A stretch of 64,000 bases of DNA from Morganella morganii (GTDB lineage Bacteria > Pseudomonadota > Gammaproteobacteria > Enterobacterales > Enterobacteriaceae): NCBI RefSeq assembly GCF_003996855.1, contig NZ_NRQY01000002.1:355890-419889 (forward strand). Reading direction: 5' to 3'. The notes under the pieces are model-generated. The model searched no databases and was not told the origin of the DNA. It saw only the letters and a list, made by a program, of their open reading frames with translations. A program made the position numbers and the translations under genes. Within the stretch, counting starts at the first letter, position 1. Each line of letters begins with the position of its first letter. Shown here one piece after another: positions 49,115 to 60,380 of this stretch.

Positions 49115-51141
49115 CCGTTTTCTTCCTTTTTCTTCGCCAGCATGGCTTTCAGCCCGGCCACACCGCGTAATCCGGTCTGCTGTTTTTCTTCGGCTGTTTT
49201 TACTACTTTTTTGCCGTCATCCCATACCAAGTCATCCTGCGGCAGCTCATAGAGAAACCGGCTCGGTTCCGGACGGAGCAGCTCCCCGTACTGGCGGCGC
49301 TCACGGCACAGGGTAAAAAAGAGGGATTTCTGCGCGCGGGTGATCCCCACATAGGCCAGACGCCGCTCTTCATCCACATTATCCTCATCAATACTGGACT
49401 GATGGGGTAAAATACCCTCCTCCATTCCCACCAGAAAAACATACGGAAATTCCAGTCCCTTTGAGGCATGAAGCGTCATCAGCTGCACCTGATCCAGCTC
49501 TTCCGACTCTTCACCGCGCTCCATCATGTCGCGCAGAGTAAAGCGGGTGACCACCTGCGCCAGCGTCATCGGCTCGTTGAGATCATCCCCTTCCAGCATT
49601 TCCGCCATCCAGCTGAACAGCTGATCGACGTTTTTCATCCGCATCTCAGCGGCTTTCGGACTGGCGGAGGTTTCAAACAGCCAGCTCTGATAATCCAGGC
49701 CGTGCAATAAATCACGCACCGCGATCAGCGGCTCACGCTCAACCAATTTTTCCACTTCCGCCAGCCAGCCGGTGAAATTCGTCAGCGCCGCCAGCCCCTG
49801 ACCGGAAAGTGTCTGCCCCAGCCCAAGGTCAAAACTGGCCTGATACAAACTTTTGTCCCGTGTATTTGCCCACTCACCCAGTTTCTGGATAGTGGCCGGT
49901 CCTATTCCCCGGCGTGGCGTGTTCACGATGCGCAGGAAAGCACTGTCATCTTCCGGATTGGTCAGCACCCGCAGATACGCCAGCAAATCTTTGATTTCCG
50001 GACGGGAGAAAAAAGAGGTTCCGCCGGAAATCCGGTACGGGATCCGGTTTTGCATCAGCATTTTTTCAAAGATCCGCGACTGATGATTGCCGCGGTATAA
50101 GATCGCGTAATCTTTATAATCCGTCTTATTAATAAAGTGATGGGCGATCAGCTCCCCGACCACCCGCTCCGCTTCATGATCTTCATTATTCGCGGTGATC
50201 ACTTTCATCGGATCGCCATAACCGAGGTTTGAAAATAGCTGTTTTTCAAATACATGCGGGTTATTCGCAATCAATATGTTCGCCGCATTCAGAATACAGC
50301 CGGAAGAACGGTAATTCTGCTCCAGCTTGATCACCCGCAGCTCCGGAAAATCTTTACTCAGCTGCACCAGGTTTTTCGGTTGTGCGCCGCGCCATGAATA
50401 AATTGACTGATCATCATCACCCACGACCGTAAAATACGCGCGTTTACCGACCAGTAATTTCACCAGCTGATACTGACTGGTATTGGTATCCTGATATTCA
50501 TCCACCAGCAGATAACGGATACGCTGCTGCCAGCGTTCCTGAACACGATTATCTCTGGCAAACAGCAGAGTCGGTTTAGTGATAAGGTCATCAAAATCAA
50601 GCACATTACAGCTGTTCAGATGTAATTCGTAGCGGCGGTAACACTCGGCAAACGTATGTTCGCGCTCTGATCGCGCCAGCCCTTTTGCCTGTTCCGGTGT
50701 CAGCAGGGCGTTTTTCCAGTTCGAGATCTGACTGACCAGCTGTTGCAGTAACTCTTTATCTTCTTCCAGGTGATCAAAGGTCAGCTCTTTGAGCAGCGCG
50801 AGCTGATCCTGATCGTCAAACAGGGAGAAATTACTTTTCATCCCCAGCGCTTTGTATTCCCGCTTGATAATCTCCAGCCCCAGCGTGTGAAACGTTGAGA
50901 TCATCAGCCCTTTGGCTTCTTTGCGCCCCAGGGTTTGTGCAACACGCTCTTTCATTTCGCGCGCGGCTTTATTGGTAAAAGTCACCGCCGCAATCTGGCG
51001 CGGCTGATAGCCGGTATTGCGGATAAGATGTGCAATTTTATTAGTGATCACACGGGTTTTGCCGGAACCGGCACCCGCAAGCACAAGGCACGGCCCCTGA
51101 ACATACTCAACCGCCTGCTGCTGACCGGGATTTAATTTCAT
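49111..51141 (-). CDS. rep: ATP-dependent DNA helicase Rep
   Basis: Rep is the superfamily 1A 3'-5' helicase that travels with the replisome and removes protein blocks. The 676-residue protein has Walker [11 protein letters not shown] at 21-30, [12 protein letters not shown] (Ia), DEYQDTN (II), [15 protein letters not shown] (III), LEQNYRSSG (IV), [16 protein letters not shown] (V) and VGITRAQKS (VI). It is paralogous to UvrD at 15777 but lacks the UvrD C-terminal region. The small frame at 48893 overlaps its stop. Confidence 0.97.
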   Translation of the reverse strand: MKLNPGQQQAVEYVQGPCLVLAGAGSGKTRVITNKIAHLIRNTGYQPRQIAAVTFTNKAAREMKERVAQTLGRKEAKGLMISTFHTLGLEIIKREYKALGMKSNFSLFDDQDQLALLKELTFDHLEEDKELLQQLVSQISNWKNALLTPEQAKGLARSEREHTFAECYRRYELHLNSCNVLDFDDLITKPTLLFARDNRVQERWQQRIRYLLVDEYQDTNTSQYQLVKLLVGKRAYFTVVGDDDQSIYSWRGAQPKNLVQLSKDFPELRVIKLEQNYRSSGCILNAANILIANNPHVFEKQLFSNLGYGDPMKVITANNEDHEAERVVGELIAHHFINKTDYKDYAILYRGNHQSRIFEKMLMQNRIPYRISGGTSFFSRPEIKDLLAYLRVLTNPEDDSAFLRIVNTPRRGIGPATIQKLGEWANTRDKSLYQASFDLGLGQTLSGQGLAALTNFTGWLAEVEKLVEREPLIAVRDLLHGLDYQSWLFETSASPKAAEMRMKNVDQLFSWMAEMLEGDDLNEPMTLAQVVTRFTLRDMMERGEESEELDQVQLMTLHASKGLEFPYVFLVGMEEGILPHQSSIDEDNVDEERRLAYVGITRAQKSLFFTLCRERRQYGELLRPEPSRFLYELPQDDLVWDDGKKVVKTAEEKQQTGLRGVAGLKAMLAKKKEENG

Positions 51142-51227
51142 ACGCGCTGTTAACTCGACTCAATACTGGAACAGAAGGGAATTGTAGCAGAAAGGTACAG
51201 CAGAAGTGTAACCGGACGCCGCTCATT

Positions 51228-51257
51228 AAAACGGAAAACGGCACCCGAAGGTGCCGT
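51228..51257 (-). terminator. Intrinsic terminator of ilvC
   Basis: ACGGCACC pairs with GGTGCCGT across a CGAA loop. On the minus strand TTTTCCGTTTT follows, 24 bases past the ilvC stop. Confidence 0.8.
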
Positions 51258-51280
51258 GAGATAATATCATTATTCTGTTA

Positions 51281-52756
51281 TCAGCCACCGACTGCGATAC
51301 GTTTCATATCGGTCATATAACCGCGCAGGGTTTTACCCACGGTTTCAATCGGATGCTGACGGATAGCTTCATTGATATCACGCAGTAGCGCGTTATCGGT
51401 ACCGTGATCCGCTCCGGATTTACCCAGGTCACCCGGTTGCAGTGATGCCATAAAGTCTTTCAGTAACGGCACTGCTACAAACGAGAACAGGTAGTTACCG
51501 TATTCCGCAGTATCCGAGATAACCACATTCATTTCATACAGGCGCTTACGGGCAATCGTGTTGGCGATCAGCGGCAGCTCATGCAGTGATTCATAGTAAG
51601 CGGATTCCGCAATGATCCCCGCATCAATCATAGTTTCGAATGCCAGTTCAACACCGGCTTTCACCATCGCAACCATCACAACACCGTGATCAAAGTATTC
51701 CTGCTCACTGATTTTCTGCTCAGAATCCGGGTAATTTTCAAATGCCGTTTTGCCGGTCTCTTCACGCCAGGTCAGCAGATTTTTATCATCATTCGCCCAG
51801 TCCGCCATCATTGTTGAGGATAAATGACCGGAAATGATGTCATCCATATGTTTTTCAAACAGGGTTTTCATCTGTACTTTCAGGGTTTCAGACAGCTGAT
51901 AAGCACGGACTCTTGCCGGATTAGACAATCTGTCCATCATCAGCGTGATACCGCCCTGTTTCAGTGCTTCAGTAATGGTTTCCCAGCCGTACTGAATCAG
52001 TTTGCCCGCATACGCTGGGTCTGCACCATCAGCAACCATTTTGTCATAACAGAGCAATGAACCTGCCTGCAACATGCCGCAGAGGATAGTCTGCTCACCC
52101 ATCAGGTCAGATTTGACTTCCGCGACAAAGGATGACTCCAGAACGCCCGCGCGGTGACCGCCGGTTGCCGCGGCCCAGGCTTTGGCTATCGCCCGGCCTT
52201 CGCCTTTGGCATCATTTTCCGGATGCACCGCAATCAGTGTCGGTACACCAAAGCCGCGTTTGTACTCTTCGCGTACTTCAGTCCCCGGACATTTCGGTGC
52301 CACCATCACAACCGTGATATCCGGGCGGATAGTTTCGCCGACTTCAACAATATTGAAACCGTGTGAGTAACCCAGCGCCGCACCGGATTTCATCAGCGGC
52401 TGAACCGCTTTCACCACCGCAGAGTGCTGTTTGTCCGGCGTCAGGTTAACCACCAGGTCAGCCTGCGGAATCAGTTCTTCATACGTGCCGACGGTAAATC
52501 CGTTTTCGGTGGCACGGCGCCATGATGTGCGTTTCTCATCAATCGCTTCCTGACGCAGTGCATAAGCGATATCCAGACCGGAATCGCGCATGTTCAGTCC
52601 CTGATTCAGCCCCTGTGCACCACAGCCGACAATCACCACTTTTTTGCCTTTGAGATATCCTGCCTCGTCCGCAAATTCTTCGCGTGCCATAAACCGGCAT
52701 TTGCCTAACTGCGCCAGCTGCTGGCGCAAATTCAGTGTATTAAAATAATTCGCCAT
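51281..52756 (-). CDS. ilvC: Ketol-acid reductoisomerase (class II)
   Basis: IlvC rearranges and reduces acetolactate or acetohydroxybutyrate with NADPH and Mg2+. The 491-residue protein is the long class II form of enterics. It has the Rossmann motif [21 protein letters not shown] near residues 36-56, [11 protein letters not shown], and duplicated knotted C-terminal domains, both containing conserved metal and substrate residues ([44 protein letters not shown]). It is divergent from its activator gene ilvY. Confidence 0.98.
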   Translation of the reverse strand: MANYFNTLNLRQQLAQLGKCRFMAREEFADEAGYLKGKKVVIVGCGAQGLNQGLNMRDSGLDIAYALRQEAIDEKRTSWRRATENGFTVGTYEELIPQADLVVNLTPDKQHSAVVKAVQPLMKSGAALGYSHGFNIVEVGETIRPDITVVMVAPKCPGTEVREEYKRGFGVPTLIAVHPENDAKGEGRAIAKAWAAATGGHRAGVLESSFVAEVKSDLMGEQTILCGMLQAGSLLCYDKMVADGADPAYAGKLIQYGWETITEALKQGGITLMMDRLSNPARVRAYQLSETLKVQMKTLFEKHMDDIISGHLSSTMMADWANDDKNLLTWREETGKTAFENYPDSEQKISEQEYFDHGVVMVAMVKAGVELAFETMIDAGIIAESAYYESLHELPLIANTIARKRLYEMNVVISDTAEYGNYLFSFVAVPLLKDFMASLQPGDLGKSGADHGTDNALLRDINEAIRQHPIETVGKTLRGYMTDMKRIAVGG

Positions 52757-52897
52757 GGTGACTCCGTGTATTGTGTTTGCTCAGGTTGCTGTCTTTGCAG
52801 CACTGATTTCGTTATTCGGCGGTGTGATAAACACCCTTTATTTATAATGACTATATGTCATGATTTTCATTGCTTAAATTGATATATTCACAAGATA

Positions 52898-52918
52898 GTG
52901 ATGCGTTTTTTGCAACAC
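52898..52918. promoter_or_regulatory. Candidate IlvY operator
   Basis: GTGATGC and GCAACAC form an inverted repeat with seven bases between and one mismatch, 33 bases before the ilvY ATG in the 195-base ilvC-ilvY gap. LysR regulators bind such dyads between divergent genes. IlvY binds acetolactate-type inducers to activate ilvC. Confidence 0.45.
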
Positions 52919-52951
52919 ACTGATTAAAATTCAATCCCTGCGGAGGCTGTG

Positions 52952-53848
52952 ATGGATATCCGGGAACTCAGACTGTTTTTACATCTTGCGGAAAGCTGCC
53001 ATTTCGGCAAAACCGCCGCTGCCATGTATATCAGCCCGTCGACACTCTCGCGGCAGATCCAGCGGCTTGAGGAATCGCTCGGATACCCTCTTTTTCTGCG
53101 GGATAACCGCACTGTTCAGCTGACAGCCGCCGGAGAACAACTGAAAAAATTTGCGCAGGAAACGGTGCTGCAATACCAGCAACTGCAACATGCGCTTAAT
53201 CACCAGAGCCCGTCACTGACCGGTGAATTACGTCTGTTCTGTTCCGTCACCGCCGCATACAGCCATCTGCCGCAGATTCTGGATCAGTTCCGGGCAGAAC
53301 ATCCCCAGGTGGAAATCAAACTGACCACCGGGGATGCGGCGGATGCAGTGGAAAAAGTACAGTCACAGGAAGCGGATCTCGGTATCGCCGGTAAACCGGA
53401 AAAGCTGCCGGATAATGTCCGCTTTCACCAGATAGGCGAAATCCCGCTGTCACTGATAGCCCCCGCGCTGCCGTGCCCGGTCAGACAGCAGGCGGTACAG
53501 CCGGTGCCTGACTGGGAAAATATCCCGTTTATCATTCCGGAGCATGGCCCGTCGCGTAAACGGATTGATTTATGGTTCAGAACACAGCGGATTCAGAACC
53601 CGCAGATTTACGCAACGGTTTCCGGCCATGAAGCAATTGTGTCGATGGTAGCACTGGGCTGCGGTATCGCACTGATACCGAATGTGGTGGTGGAAAACAG
53701 CCCGGATGCTATCCGCAGCCGTATTCTGCAACTGGATAATATTTCGATGGTCGCGCCGTTTGAGCTGGGTGTCTGCACGCTGAACAAGCGGCTGCATGAG
53801 CCGCTGATCAGAGCCTTCTGGCAGTTACTGCCGCGCCACCCCGGATAA
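52952..53848 (+). CDS. ilvY: LysR-type activator IlvY
   Basis: IlvY activates ilvC in response to acetolactate or acetohydroxybutyrate and represses itself. The 298-residue protein has the N-terminal winged helix-turn-helix MDIRELRLFLHLAESCHFGKTAAAMYISPSTLSRQIQRLEE, split here as MDIRELRLFLHLAESC and the recognition part STLSRQIQRLE. The type 2 periplasmic-like effector domain (about 90-295) includes FCSVTAAYSHLPQIL. The ATG at 52952 lies after GGAGG; the GTG just before it is too close. Its 3' end overlaps convergent ilvA by 24 bases. Confidence 0.96.
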   Translation: MDIRELRLFLHLAESCHFGKTAAAMYISPSTLSRQIQRLEESLGYPLFLRDNRTVQLTAAGEQLKKFAQETVLQYQQLQHALNHQSPSLTGELRLFCSVTAAYSHLPQILDQFRAEHPQVEIKLTTGDAADAVEKVQSQEADLGIAGKPEKLPDNVRFHQIGEIPLSLIAPALPCPVRQQAVQPVPDWENIPFIIPEHGPSRKRIDLWFRTQRIQNPQIYATVSGHEAIVSMVALGCGIALIPNVVVENSPDAIRSRILQLDNISMVAPFELGVCTLNKRLHEPLIRAFWQLLPRHPG

Positions 53849-55393
53849 CTGCGGGGCAAGGAAACGGGCAAAGGCGGCATTGCCGGTTTCATCACGGAAG
53901 TCATACCCGAGTGCATTCAGATGCTGCTCAAACTGCACATCCCCTTCCTGTATTTCAAAGGCCGCCAGTACGCGGCCATAATCCGTACCGTGACTGCGGT
54001 AATGGAAAAGCGTGATATTCCAGTGTGTGCCGAGTGTTTCCAGGAATTTCAGCAGTGCGCCGGGTGCTTCCGGGAATTCAAAACTGAACAGCCGTTCCTT
54101 CAATGGCGCCGACGGACGCCCGCCCACCATGTAGCGCACATGCAGCTTCGCCATTTCGTCATCGGATAGATCTGTCGCACTGAATCCGGCGGCGGAAAGC
54201 CTATCCAGAATCATCTGCCGCGCTCCCGGACCTTCATCCGCACGGACACTGACAAACACTGATGCTTCATCTGAACCGCTGTAACGGTAATTAAACTCCG
54301 TCACCACACGCGGGCCGAGTGCCTGACAAAATCTCAGGAAACTGCCTTTCTCTTCCGGGATCGTCACCGCGAACACACCTTCACGCTGCTCTCCCAGCTC
54401 ACACCGCTCTGACACATAACGGAGCACATGAAAATTCACATTGGCACCGGACAACACATGCGCCAGATTTTCCCCCTGAATATTGTGCTGCTGAATGTAT
54501 TTCTTCATTCCCGCCAGCGCCAGCGCCCCGGAAGGCTCAGCCACCGCCCGCACATCATCAAACAGATCTTTCATGGCTGCACAGATAGCATCACTGTCCA
54601 CCGTGATGACGTCATCCAGATATTGCTGACACAAACGGAAGGTTTCATCACCAATCCGTTTCACTGCCACACCTTCGGCAAATAACCCGACTTTCGGTAA
54701 TTCCACCGGATGTCCGGCGTCCAGCGCGGCTTTCAGACAGGCCGCATCTTCCGCTTCCACCCCGATCACTTTAATGTCCGGCATCAGGTGTTTGATAAAC
54801 ACCGCCACACCGGCTGCCAGCCCGCCGCCGCCGACCGGCACAAACACCCGGTCAAGACGGGCATTCTGCTGTAGCAGTTCAAGGGCAATAGTGGCCTGAC
54901 CGGCGATCACCAGCGGATGATCGAACGGCGGAATAAACGTCATGCCGAGGGACGTTGCCAGCTCAAGCGCATGTGCTTTCGCCTCGTCAAAATTAGCACC
55001 GTGGAGAACCACTTCACCGCCGAACCCGCGAACCGCATCCACTTTGATATCCGCAGTCGCTACCGGCATCACGATCAGTGCTTTAACCCCGGTTTTCCCG
55101 GCTGACAGCGCCACACCCTGGGCATGGTTTCCGGCCGATGCCGTCACCACGCCCCGTTGTTTTTGTTCTTCCGTCAATTCCGCGATCATCGCGTATGCGC
55201 CGCGCAGCTTAAAACTGTGCACGGGTTGTCTGTCTTCCCGCTTGACGGAAATCGTATTGCCGAGCCGTGCAGATAACTTCGGCATCAGTTGCAGCGGCGT
55301 GACCTGTGCGACATCATAAACGGAGGCGCTGAAGGCCGCTCTCACATACTCAGCCGCTGACGGCTGAGCTGATAATGGTTGTTTTGCGGTCAT
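53825..55393 (-). CDS. ilvA: Threonine deaminase (biosynthetic)
   Basis: IlvA converts threonine to 2-oxobutyrate, the first step of isoleucine synthesis, and is inhibited by isoleucine. The 522-residue PLP protein has the lysine in VHSFKLRGAYAMIAEL near residue 67, the glycine-rich VPVGGGGLAAGV loop, SGANVNFHVLRYVSERCELG, and two ACT-like regulatory domains (about 340-515) with FSFEFPEAPGALLKFL. It is the last gene of ilvLGMEDA, two bases after ilvD, and its end overlaps ilvY on the other strand. Confidence 0.97.
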   Translation of the reverse strand: MTAKQPLSAQPSAAEYVRAAFSASVYDVAQVTPLQLMPKLSARLGNTISVKREDRQPVHSFKLRGAYAMIAELTEEQKQRGVVTASAGNHAQGVALSAGKTGVKALIVMPVATADIKVDAVRGFGGEVVLHGANFDEAKAHALELATSLGMTFIPPFDHPLVIAGQATIALELLQQNARLDRVFVPVGGGGLAAGVAVFIKHLMPDIKVIGVEAEDAACLKAALDAGHPVELPKVGLFAEGVAVKRIGDETFRLCQQYLDDVITVDSDAICAAMKDLFDDVRAVAEPSGALALAGMKKYIQQHNIQGENLAHVLSGANVNFHVLRYVSERCELGEQREGVFAVTIPEEKGSFLRFCQALGPRVVTEFNYRYSGSDEASVFVSVRADEGPGARQMILDRLSAAGFSATDLSDDEMAKLHVRYMVGGRPSAPLKERLFSFEFPEAPGALLKFLETLGTHWNITLFHYRSHGTDYGRVLAAFEIQEGDVQFEQHLNALGYDFRDETGNAAFARFLAPQLSGVARQ

Positions 55394-55395
55394 CC

Positions 55396-57246
55396 TTAAC
55401 CCCCGAGTTTACTTTTATCCCGTATTGCACCTTTATCCGCACTGGTCGCCAGCAGTGCATATGCACGCAGCGCAAAAGAAACCTGCCGTTCACGATTCTG
55501 CGGTGACCAGGCTTTTTCGCCCCGGGCTTCTTCTTCCGCCCGGCGTGCTGCCAGTGTCTGCTCATCCACATTCAGTGAAATCTGCCGTGACGGAATGTCA
55601 ATCGCGATGGTATCTCCGGTCTTAACCAGACCGATCAGCCCGCCGTTAGCCGCTTCCGGCGAAACGTGGCCGATGGATAAGCCGGATGTGCCGCCGGAGA
55701 ACCGTCCGTCGGTGATCAGCGCACAGCTTTTTCCCAGCCCCATGGATTTCAGATAGGTGGTAGGGTAAAGCATCTCCTGCATACCCGGCCCGCCTTTCGG
55801 CCCTTCGTAGCGGATCACCACAACATCGCCGGCCACAACCTCTCCGCCGAGAATCGCTTTTACCGCATCATCCTGACTTTCATACACTTTTGCCGGGCCG
55901 GTAAAGGTTAAACTGCCCTCGTCCACCCCCGCAGTTTTTACAATACAGCCATCTGCGGCAATATTACCGGACAGTACTGCCAGCCCGCCATCCTGGCTGT
56001 AAGCATGGGTTTTACTGCGGATACAGCCGTTTTCGCGGTCATCATCAAGGGACGGCCAGCGGCAGTCCTGTGAGAATGCTTTTGTTGTACGGATTCCGGC
56101 AGGCCCGGCGGAATACATCTGTTTTACCGCATCATCTTTTGTCAGTGTAATATCATACGCCGCCAGCAACTCCGGCAGGGTCATCCCCAGCACGTTACTG
56201 ACCTCTCGGTGCAGCAACCCGGCGCGATCCAGCTCGCCCAGGATGCCGATGACCCCACCGGCACGGTGGACATCTTCCATATGGTATTTCTGCGTGCTCG
56301 GCGCGACTTTGCATAAATGCGGTACCGCACGGGAGAGACGATCAATATCCGTCATTGTGAAATCAACCTCCCCTTCCTGCGCCGCTGCCAGCAGGTGCAG
56401 AACCGTGTTGGTTGAACCGCCCATGGCGATATCCAGGATCATGGCGTTCTCAAATGCCGCTTTGGTGGCGATATTGCGCGGCAGAAAACGGATGTCATCC
56501 TGCTCGTAATATTTTTTGGTGATTTCCACAATCCGGCGTCCGGCATTGAGGAACAGAGTTTTACGATCAGCGTGCGTCGCCAGCAGAGAACCATTACCCG
56601 GCTGGGATAAACCCAGCGCTTCAGTCAGACAGTTCATTGAGTTTGCGGTAAACATACCGGAGCAGGAGCCGCAGGTCGGGCAGGCGGAGCGTTCGATTTG
56701 TTCACTGTCGGCATCGGAAACATCCGGATTTGCGCCCTGGATCATGGCATCCACCAGATCCAGTTTGATGATCTGATCAGACAATTTGGTTTTACCGGCT
56801 TCCATCGGGCCGCCGGATACAAAAATAACCGGGATATTCAGGCGCAGTGAGGCCATCAGCATCCCCGGGGTAATTTTGTCGCAGTTGGAGATACACACCA
56901 TGGCATCCGCACAGTGTGCATTGACCATGTATTCCACAGAATCGGCAATAAGTTCGCGTGACGGCAGAGAGTAAAGCATCCCGCCGTGCCCCATCGCGAT
57001 CCCGTCATCCACGGCAATGGTATTGAATTCTTTGGCAACGCCACCGGCGGCCTCAATTTCCTCTGCCACCAGTTTACCCAGATCCCGCAGGTGAACATGA
57101 CCCGGAACAAATTGTGTGAATGAATTAACAACCGCGATAATCGGTTTGCCGAAATCGGCATCTGTCATTCCTGTCGCACGCCATAATGCGCGCGCGCCCG
57201 CCATATTGCGGCCATGTGTTGTCGTCGCCGAACGGTACTGAGGCAT
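55396..57246 (-). CDS. ilvD: Dihydroxy-acid dehydratase
   Basis: IlvD dehydrates dihydroxyisovalerate and dihydroxymethylvalerate using an iron-sulfur cluster. The 616 residues equal the E. coli length. The cluster cysteines are in [16 protein letters not shown] near 122 and [20 protein letters not shown] near 195, and the catalytic region has [20 protein letters not shown]. The start is the ATG at 57246 ([12 protein letters not shown]); the frame is open to 57267. Confidence 0.98.
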   Translation of the reverse strand: MPQYRSATTTHGRNMAGARALWRATGMTDADFGKPIIAVVNSFTQFVPGHVHLRDLGKLVAEEIEAAGGVAKEFNTIAVDDGIAMGHGGMLYSLPSRELIADSVEYMVNAHCADAMVCISNCDKITPGMLMASLRLNIPVIFVSGGPMEAGKTKLSDQIIKLDLVDAMIQGANPDVSDADSEQIERSACPTCGSCSGMFTANSMNCLTEALGLSQPGNGSLLATHADRKTLFLNAGRRIVEITKKYYEQDDIRFLPRNIATKAAFENAMILDIAMGGSTNTVLHLLAAAQEGEVDFTMTDIDRLSRAVPHLCKVAPSTQKYHMEDVHRAGGVIGILGELDRAGLLHREVSNVLGMTLPELLAAYDITLTKDDAVKQMYSAGPAGIRTTKAFSQDCRWPSLDDDRENGCIRSKTHAYSQDGGLAVLSGNIAADGCIVKTAGVDEGSLTFTGPAKVYESQDDAVKAILGGEVVAGDVVVIRYEGPKGGPGMQEMLYPTTYLKSMGLGKSCALITDGRFSGGTSGLSIGHVSPEAANGGLIGLVKTGDTIAIDIPSRQISLNVDEQTLAARRAEEEARGEKAWSPQNRERQVSFALRAYALLATSADKGAIRDKSKLGG

Positions 57247-57310
57247 TGTAATCTCCCGTGTTTGCAAACATCAGGCGGGGGAACGACCCGCCTGAAAATA
57301 TGTTTCGTTA

Positions 57311-58237
57311 TTATGAATTTACCGGATCTAACCAGCCCCATTTGTCTTCTGTCTTACCCGTGAACAGCCCGAAGAATGCCTGCTGGATCTCTTTGGTGAC
57401 AGGACCACAGCGGCCGATACCGACCTGAATACCGTCAACACTGCGCACCGGTGTAACTTCCGCGGCGGTGCCGGTCATAAAGACTTCATCCGCCAGATAA
57501 AGTGATTCGCGGGATAGTGTCTGCTCACGGATTTCATAACCCAGCTCTTTCGCCAGGGTCAGAATCGCATCACGGGTAATGCCCGGCAACGCGGAGGAGG
57601 TAAACGGCGGCGTGAAAATAATGTTATTTTTTACTTCAAACAGGTTTTCACCCGCTCCCTCTGAGATATAACCGTGCACATCCAGCGCAATCCCTTCCTG
57701 ATAGCCGTGACGGCGGGCTTCACTGCCGACCAGTAACGAGGACAGGTAGTTACCGCCGGCTTTGGCAGCGGTCGGAATGGTGTTTGGTGCCACGCGGTTC
57801 CAGGATGACACCATCGCATCAATCCCGGCATCCAGAGCTTCTTCGCCCAGATAAGCACCCCACGGGAATGCCGCGATGATGACATCGGTTTTATAGCCCT
57901 GCGGCGGGTTAACGCCCATACCGACATCACCGATAAAGACCAGCGGGCGGATATAACCACTTGAAAGGTTATTTTTGCGCAGTGTGGCACGACAGGCTTC
58001 CATTAATTCATCAACGGAATACTCCATCGGCATACGATAGATTTTGGCGGAATCATGCAGGCGCTGCATGTGTTCACGATGACGGAAAACGACAGGGCCA
58101 TTATGAGACTCATAACAGCGAATCCCTTCAAAAACAGAAGTTCCGTAGTGCATGGCATGGCACATAACATGAACCTTTGCCTCTGCCCATGGAACCATCT
58201 CATCATTGAACCAAATAAAATCAGCTTTTTTTGTCAT
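57311..58237 (-). CDS. ilvE: Branched-chain-amino-acid aminotransferase
   Basis: IlvE makes valine, leucine and isoleucine from their keto acids with glutamate and PLP. The 308-residue fold-type IV aminotransferase starts MTKKADFIWFNDEMVPW, with HYGTSVFEGIRCYES, the PLP lysine in AAKAGGNYLSSLL near 160, and EGAGENLFEVKN. GTAAEVTPVRSVDG marks the cofactor-phosphate region. It follows ilvM by 12 bases and precedes ilvD by 64 bases. Confidence 0.97.
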   Translation of the reverse strand: MTKKADFIWFNDEMVPWAEAKVHVMCHAMHYGTSVFEGIRCYESHNGPVVFRHREHMQRLHDSAKIYRMPMEYSVDELMEACRATLRKNNLSSGYIRPLVFIGDVGMGVNPPQGYKTDVIIAAFPWGAYLGEEALDAGIDAMVSSWNRVAPNTIPTAAKAGGNYLSSLLVGSEARRHGYQEGIALDVHGYISEGAGENLFEVKNNIIFTPPFTSSALPGITRDAILTLAKELGYEIREQTLSRESLYLADEVFMTGTAAEVTPVRSVDGIQVGIGRCGPVTKEIQQAFFGLFTGKTEDKWGWLDPVNS

Positions 58238-58249
58238 TGTAATTTTCCT

Positions 58250-58528
58250 TTATACTGCACAGCTAATATGTTGATAATTTTGTGTATTTTTTGTAAGAAT
58301 TTCGACATCCGCCACATCTGCCAGCTTAACTAACTGCGTACAGAGCAGAGCCGGCGGCCGCAGGCTTGAAACTGTTAACTCAATATTTACATTATCACCT
58401 TCGGAACCTTTCGCCAGATCCATTTTCATAGCACAGACGTTAAACCCGCGGTGGCGCACAACCCGCAGAACCCGTTCCAGGATTTCCGGGCATGAACGTG
58501 CCTGAATTGCTAACTGATGCTGCATCAT
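58250..58528 (-). CDS. ilvM: Acetolactate synthase II small subunit
   Basis: IlvM is the regulatory ACT-domain subunit of acetohydroxyacid synthase II. The 92-residue protein contains [23 protein letters not shown] and [25 protein letters not shown], as in E. coli IlvM. It overlaps the ilvG stop by four bases. Confidence 0.96.
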   Translation of the reverse strand: MMQHQLAIQARSCPEILERVLRVVRHRGFNVCAMKMDLAKGSEGDNVNIELTVSSLRPPALLCTQLVKLADVADVEILTKNTQNYQHISCAV

Positions 58529-60171
58529 AATGAGCTCTCCATCATATGTTCGTTACCCGCACCCGGCGGTACTAATGGCCAGACGTTATCTTCTTCACGG
58601 ATGGCGACATGTAATAAATACGGACCCTGATGGTGTAACAGGGTCTCAATCGCGGACGGCAGTGCGGATTTTTCTGTCACCCGCTGCCCGGGGATATCAA
58701 ACGAGCGCGCCAGGGCAACAAAATCAGGGTTGTCATCCAGCACCGTCTCGCTGTAACGCTTATCGAAAAACAGTTCCTGCCACTGGCGCACCATGCCGAG
58801 GCGCTGATTATCCAGCAGCAGGATTTTGACCGGCAGGCGCTTGCGTTTAACCGTAGTCAGCTCCTGCACATTCATCATGAAAGAGCCGTCACCGGAAACA
58901 CACAGCACCGTCGCGTCAGGGCGGGCAATCTGCGCCCCGATGGCCGCCGGTAAACCGAAACCCATTGTTCCCAGGCCGCCGGATGTCAGGAAATTCTCCG
59001 GGCCGTCAAACGTCATATGCTGCGCCGTCCACATCTGGTGCTGTCCGACATCCGTTGTCACCACACAGTCCGCCGGTTTGGCCGCAGATACCTGAGATAA
59101 CAGCAACGGAGCAAAAATACTGTCACCGGAATGTGAATAATCAGGAGCGTGCTCCGCTTTCAGTGCCTTCACATGATGCTGCCAGCCGGATAACGCCAGC
59201 GGCTGTGACAGCAGCGGCAGAGCCTGTTTCGCATCACAGGCAAGAGAAACATGTGTCTGCCGCAGTTTATCCAGCTCGGCAGGGTCGATATCCACATGAA
59301 TCACCTTTGCATGCGGGGCAAATGCGTTCAGTTTGCCGGTCACCCGGTCATCAAAACGGGCACCGACCGCAATCAGCAGATCTGCTTCCTGCACCGCCAG
59401 ATTTGCCGCTTTTGCCCCGTGCATACCGAGCATACCGAGGTACTGCGGATAATCCGGAGACACCGCACCCAGCCCTTTCAGTGTGCTCACTGCCGGCATA
59501 CCGGTTTCATTCAGAAATGCCCGAAGTTGCGCGACCGCACCGGACATCCCGACACCGCCGCCGGCATACAACACCGGCTTCCGGCTCTCCCGCATCAGTT
59601 GCCGTGCACGGGAGAGTGCTGTCGGCGACAGAGGTTCTGCATCATTCACCGGCAGAAAGTACGGGGTAAATTCACCAATCTGTAATTGAATGTCTTTCGG
59701 GATATCAATGAGTACCGGCCCCGGACGCCCGCCTGCGGCAATCGCGAAAGCCTCGGTAATAATTCGCGGCAAATCAGTAATTGATTCAACCAGGAAGCTG
59801 TGTTTTGTGCATGACAAAGACAGCCCCAGCACATCGATCTCCTGAAAGGCATCCGTACCAATCAGTGATGAACCTACTTGTCCGGTGATAGCAACAACCG
59901 GTACTGAATCAAGCAATGCATCCGCCAGTCCGGTGATAAGGTTTGTTGCCCCCGGCCCTGATGTTGCGATACATACACCCGTTCTCTGACCTGCCCGTGC
60001 ATAGCCGATTGCCGCCATAACCGCCCCCTGTTCATGACGGCAGAGCACATGCTCCACACCACCGTCATACAGCGCGTCATAGACCGGCATGATCGCCCCG
60101 CCCGGGTAGCCGAACACAGTGTCAACGCCCTGTGTTCGTAGTGCCTGCACTAACCACTGTGCCCCGTTCAT
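58525..60171 (-). CDS. ilvG: Acetolactate synthase II large subunit, intact
   Basis: IlvG is the valine-insensitive acetohydroxyacid synthase II catalytic subunit, using ThDP, FAD and Mg2+. The 548-residue frame is complete, unlike the frameshifted ilvG of E. coli K-12. It has [16 protein letters not shown], the catalytic Glu in [40 protein letters not shown], and the ThDP motif [17 protein letters not shown] near 425-445. An attenuator and the leader peptide IlvL precede it. Confidence 0.97.
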   Translation of the reverse strand: MNGAQWLVQALRTQGVDTVFGYPGGAIMPVYDALYDGGVEHVLCRHEQGAVMAAIGYARAGQRTGVCIATSGPGATNLITGLADALLDSVPVVAITGQVGSSLIGTDAFQEIDVLGLSLSCTKHSFLVESITDLPRIITEAFAIAAGGRPGPVLIDIPKDIQLQIGEFTPYFLPVNDAEPLSPTALSRARQLMRESRKPVLYAGGGVGMSGAVAQLRAFLNETGMPAVSTLKGLGAVSPDYPQYLGMLGMHGAKAANLAVQEADLLIAVGARFDDRVTGKLNAFAPHAKVIHVDIDPAELDKLRQTHVSLACDAKQALPLLSQPLALSGWQHHVKALKAEHAPDYSHSGDSIFAPLLLSQVSAAKPADCVVTTDVGQHQMWTAQHMTFDGPENFLTSGGLGTMGFGLPAAIGAQIARPDATVLCVSGDGSFMMNVQELTTVKRKRLPVKILLLDNQRLGMVRQWQELFFDKRYSETVLDDNPDFVALARSFDIPGQRVTEKSALPSAIETLLHHQGPYLLHVAIREEDNVWPLVPPGAGNEHMMESSL

Positions 60172-60228
60172 GTGTGACTCCTTAGTCCGCCGTTTTCTTT
60201 TTCAGTGAAAAAACATAATTTTAAGGCT

Positions 60229-60260
60229 AAAAAAAACCCCGCGCCTTTCGGTGCGGGGTT
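60229..60260 (-). terminator. Attenuator of the ilvLGMEDA operon
   Basis: AACCCCGC and GCGGGGTT form the stem around ACCGAAAGGC, and a run of T's follows on the minus strand. It lies 22 bases after the ilvL stop and about 60 bases before ilvG. Confidence 0.92.
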
Positions 60261-60281
60261 CTCGTGAGATCCTGGCTCGTA

Positions 60282-60380
60282 TCAGCCATTTTCGTATCCG
60301 AGTGCAGCCCCGCACGGTGGGATAATAATCACCACCACGCTCACGATAATTAGGCTGATAACCCGGACAATCTTATTCAT
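60282..60380 (-). CDS. ilvL: ilvGMEDA operon leader peptide
   Basis: A 32-residue leader peptide, too short for usual gene finders. It starts MNKIVRVISLIIVSVVVII and continues through IPPCGAALGYENG. It contains seven Ile, six Val and two Leu codons, nearly half the peptide. Ribosome stalling at these codons when any branched-chain aminoacyl-tRNA is scarce would prevent the terminator at 60229-60260 from forming. The PPCGAALG segment matches E. coli IlvL. Confidence 0.95.
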   Translation of the reverse strand: MNKIVRVISLIIVSVVVIIIPPCGAALGYENG

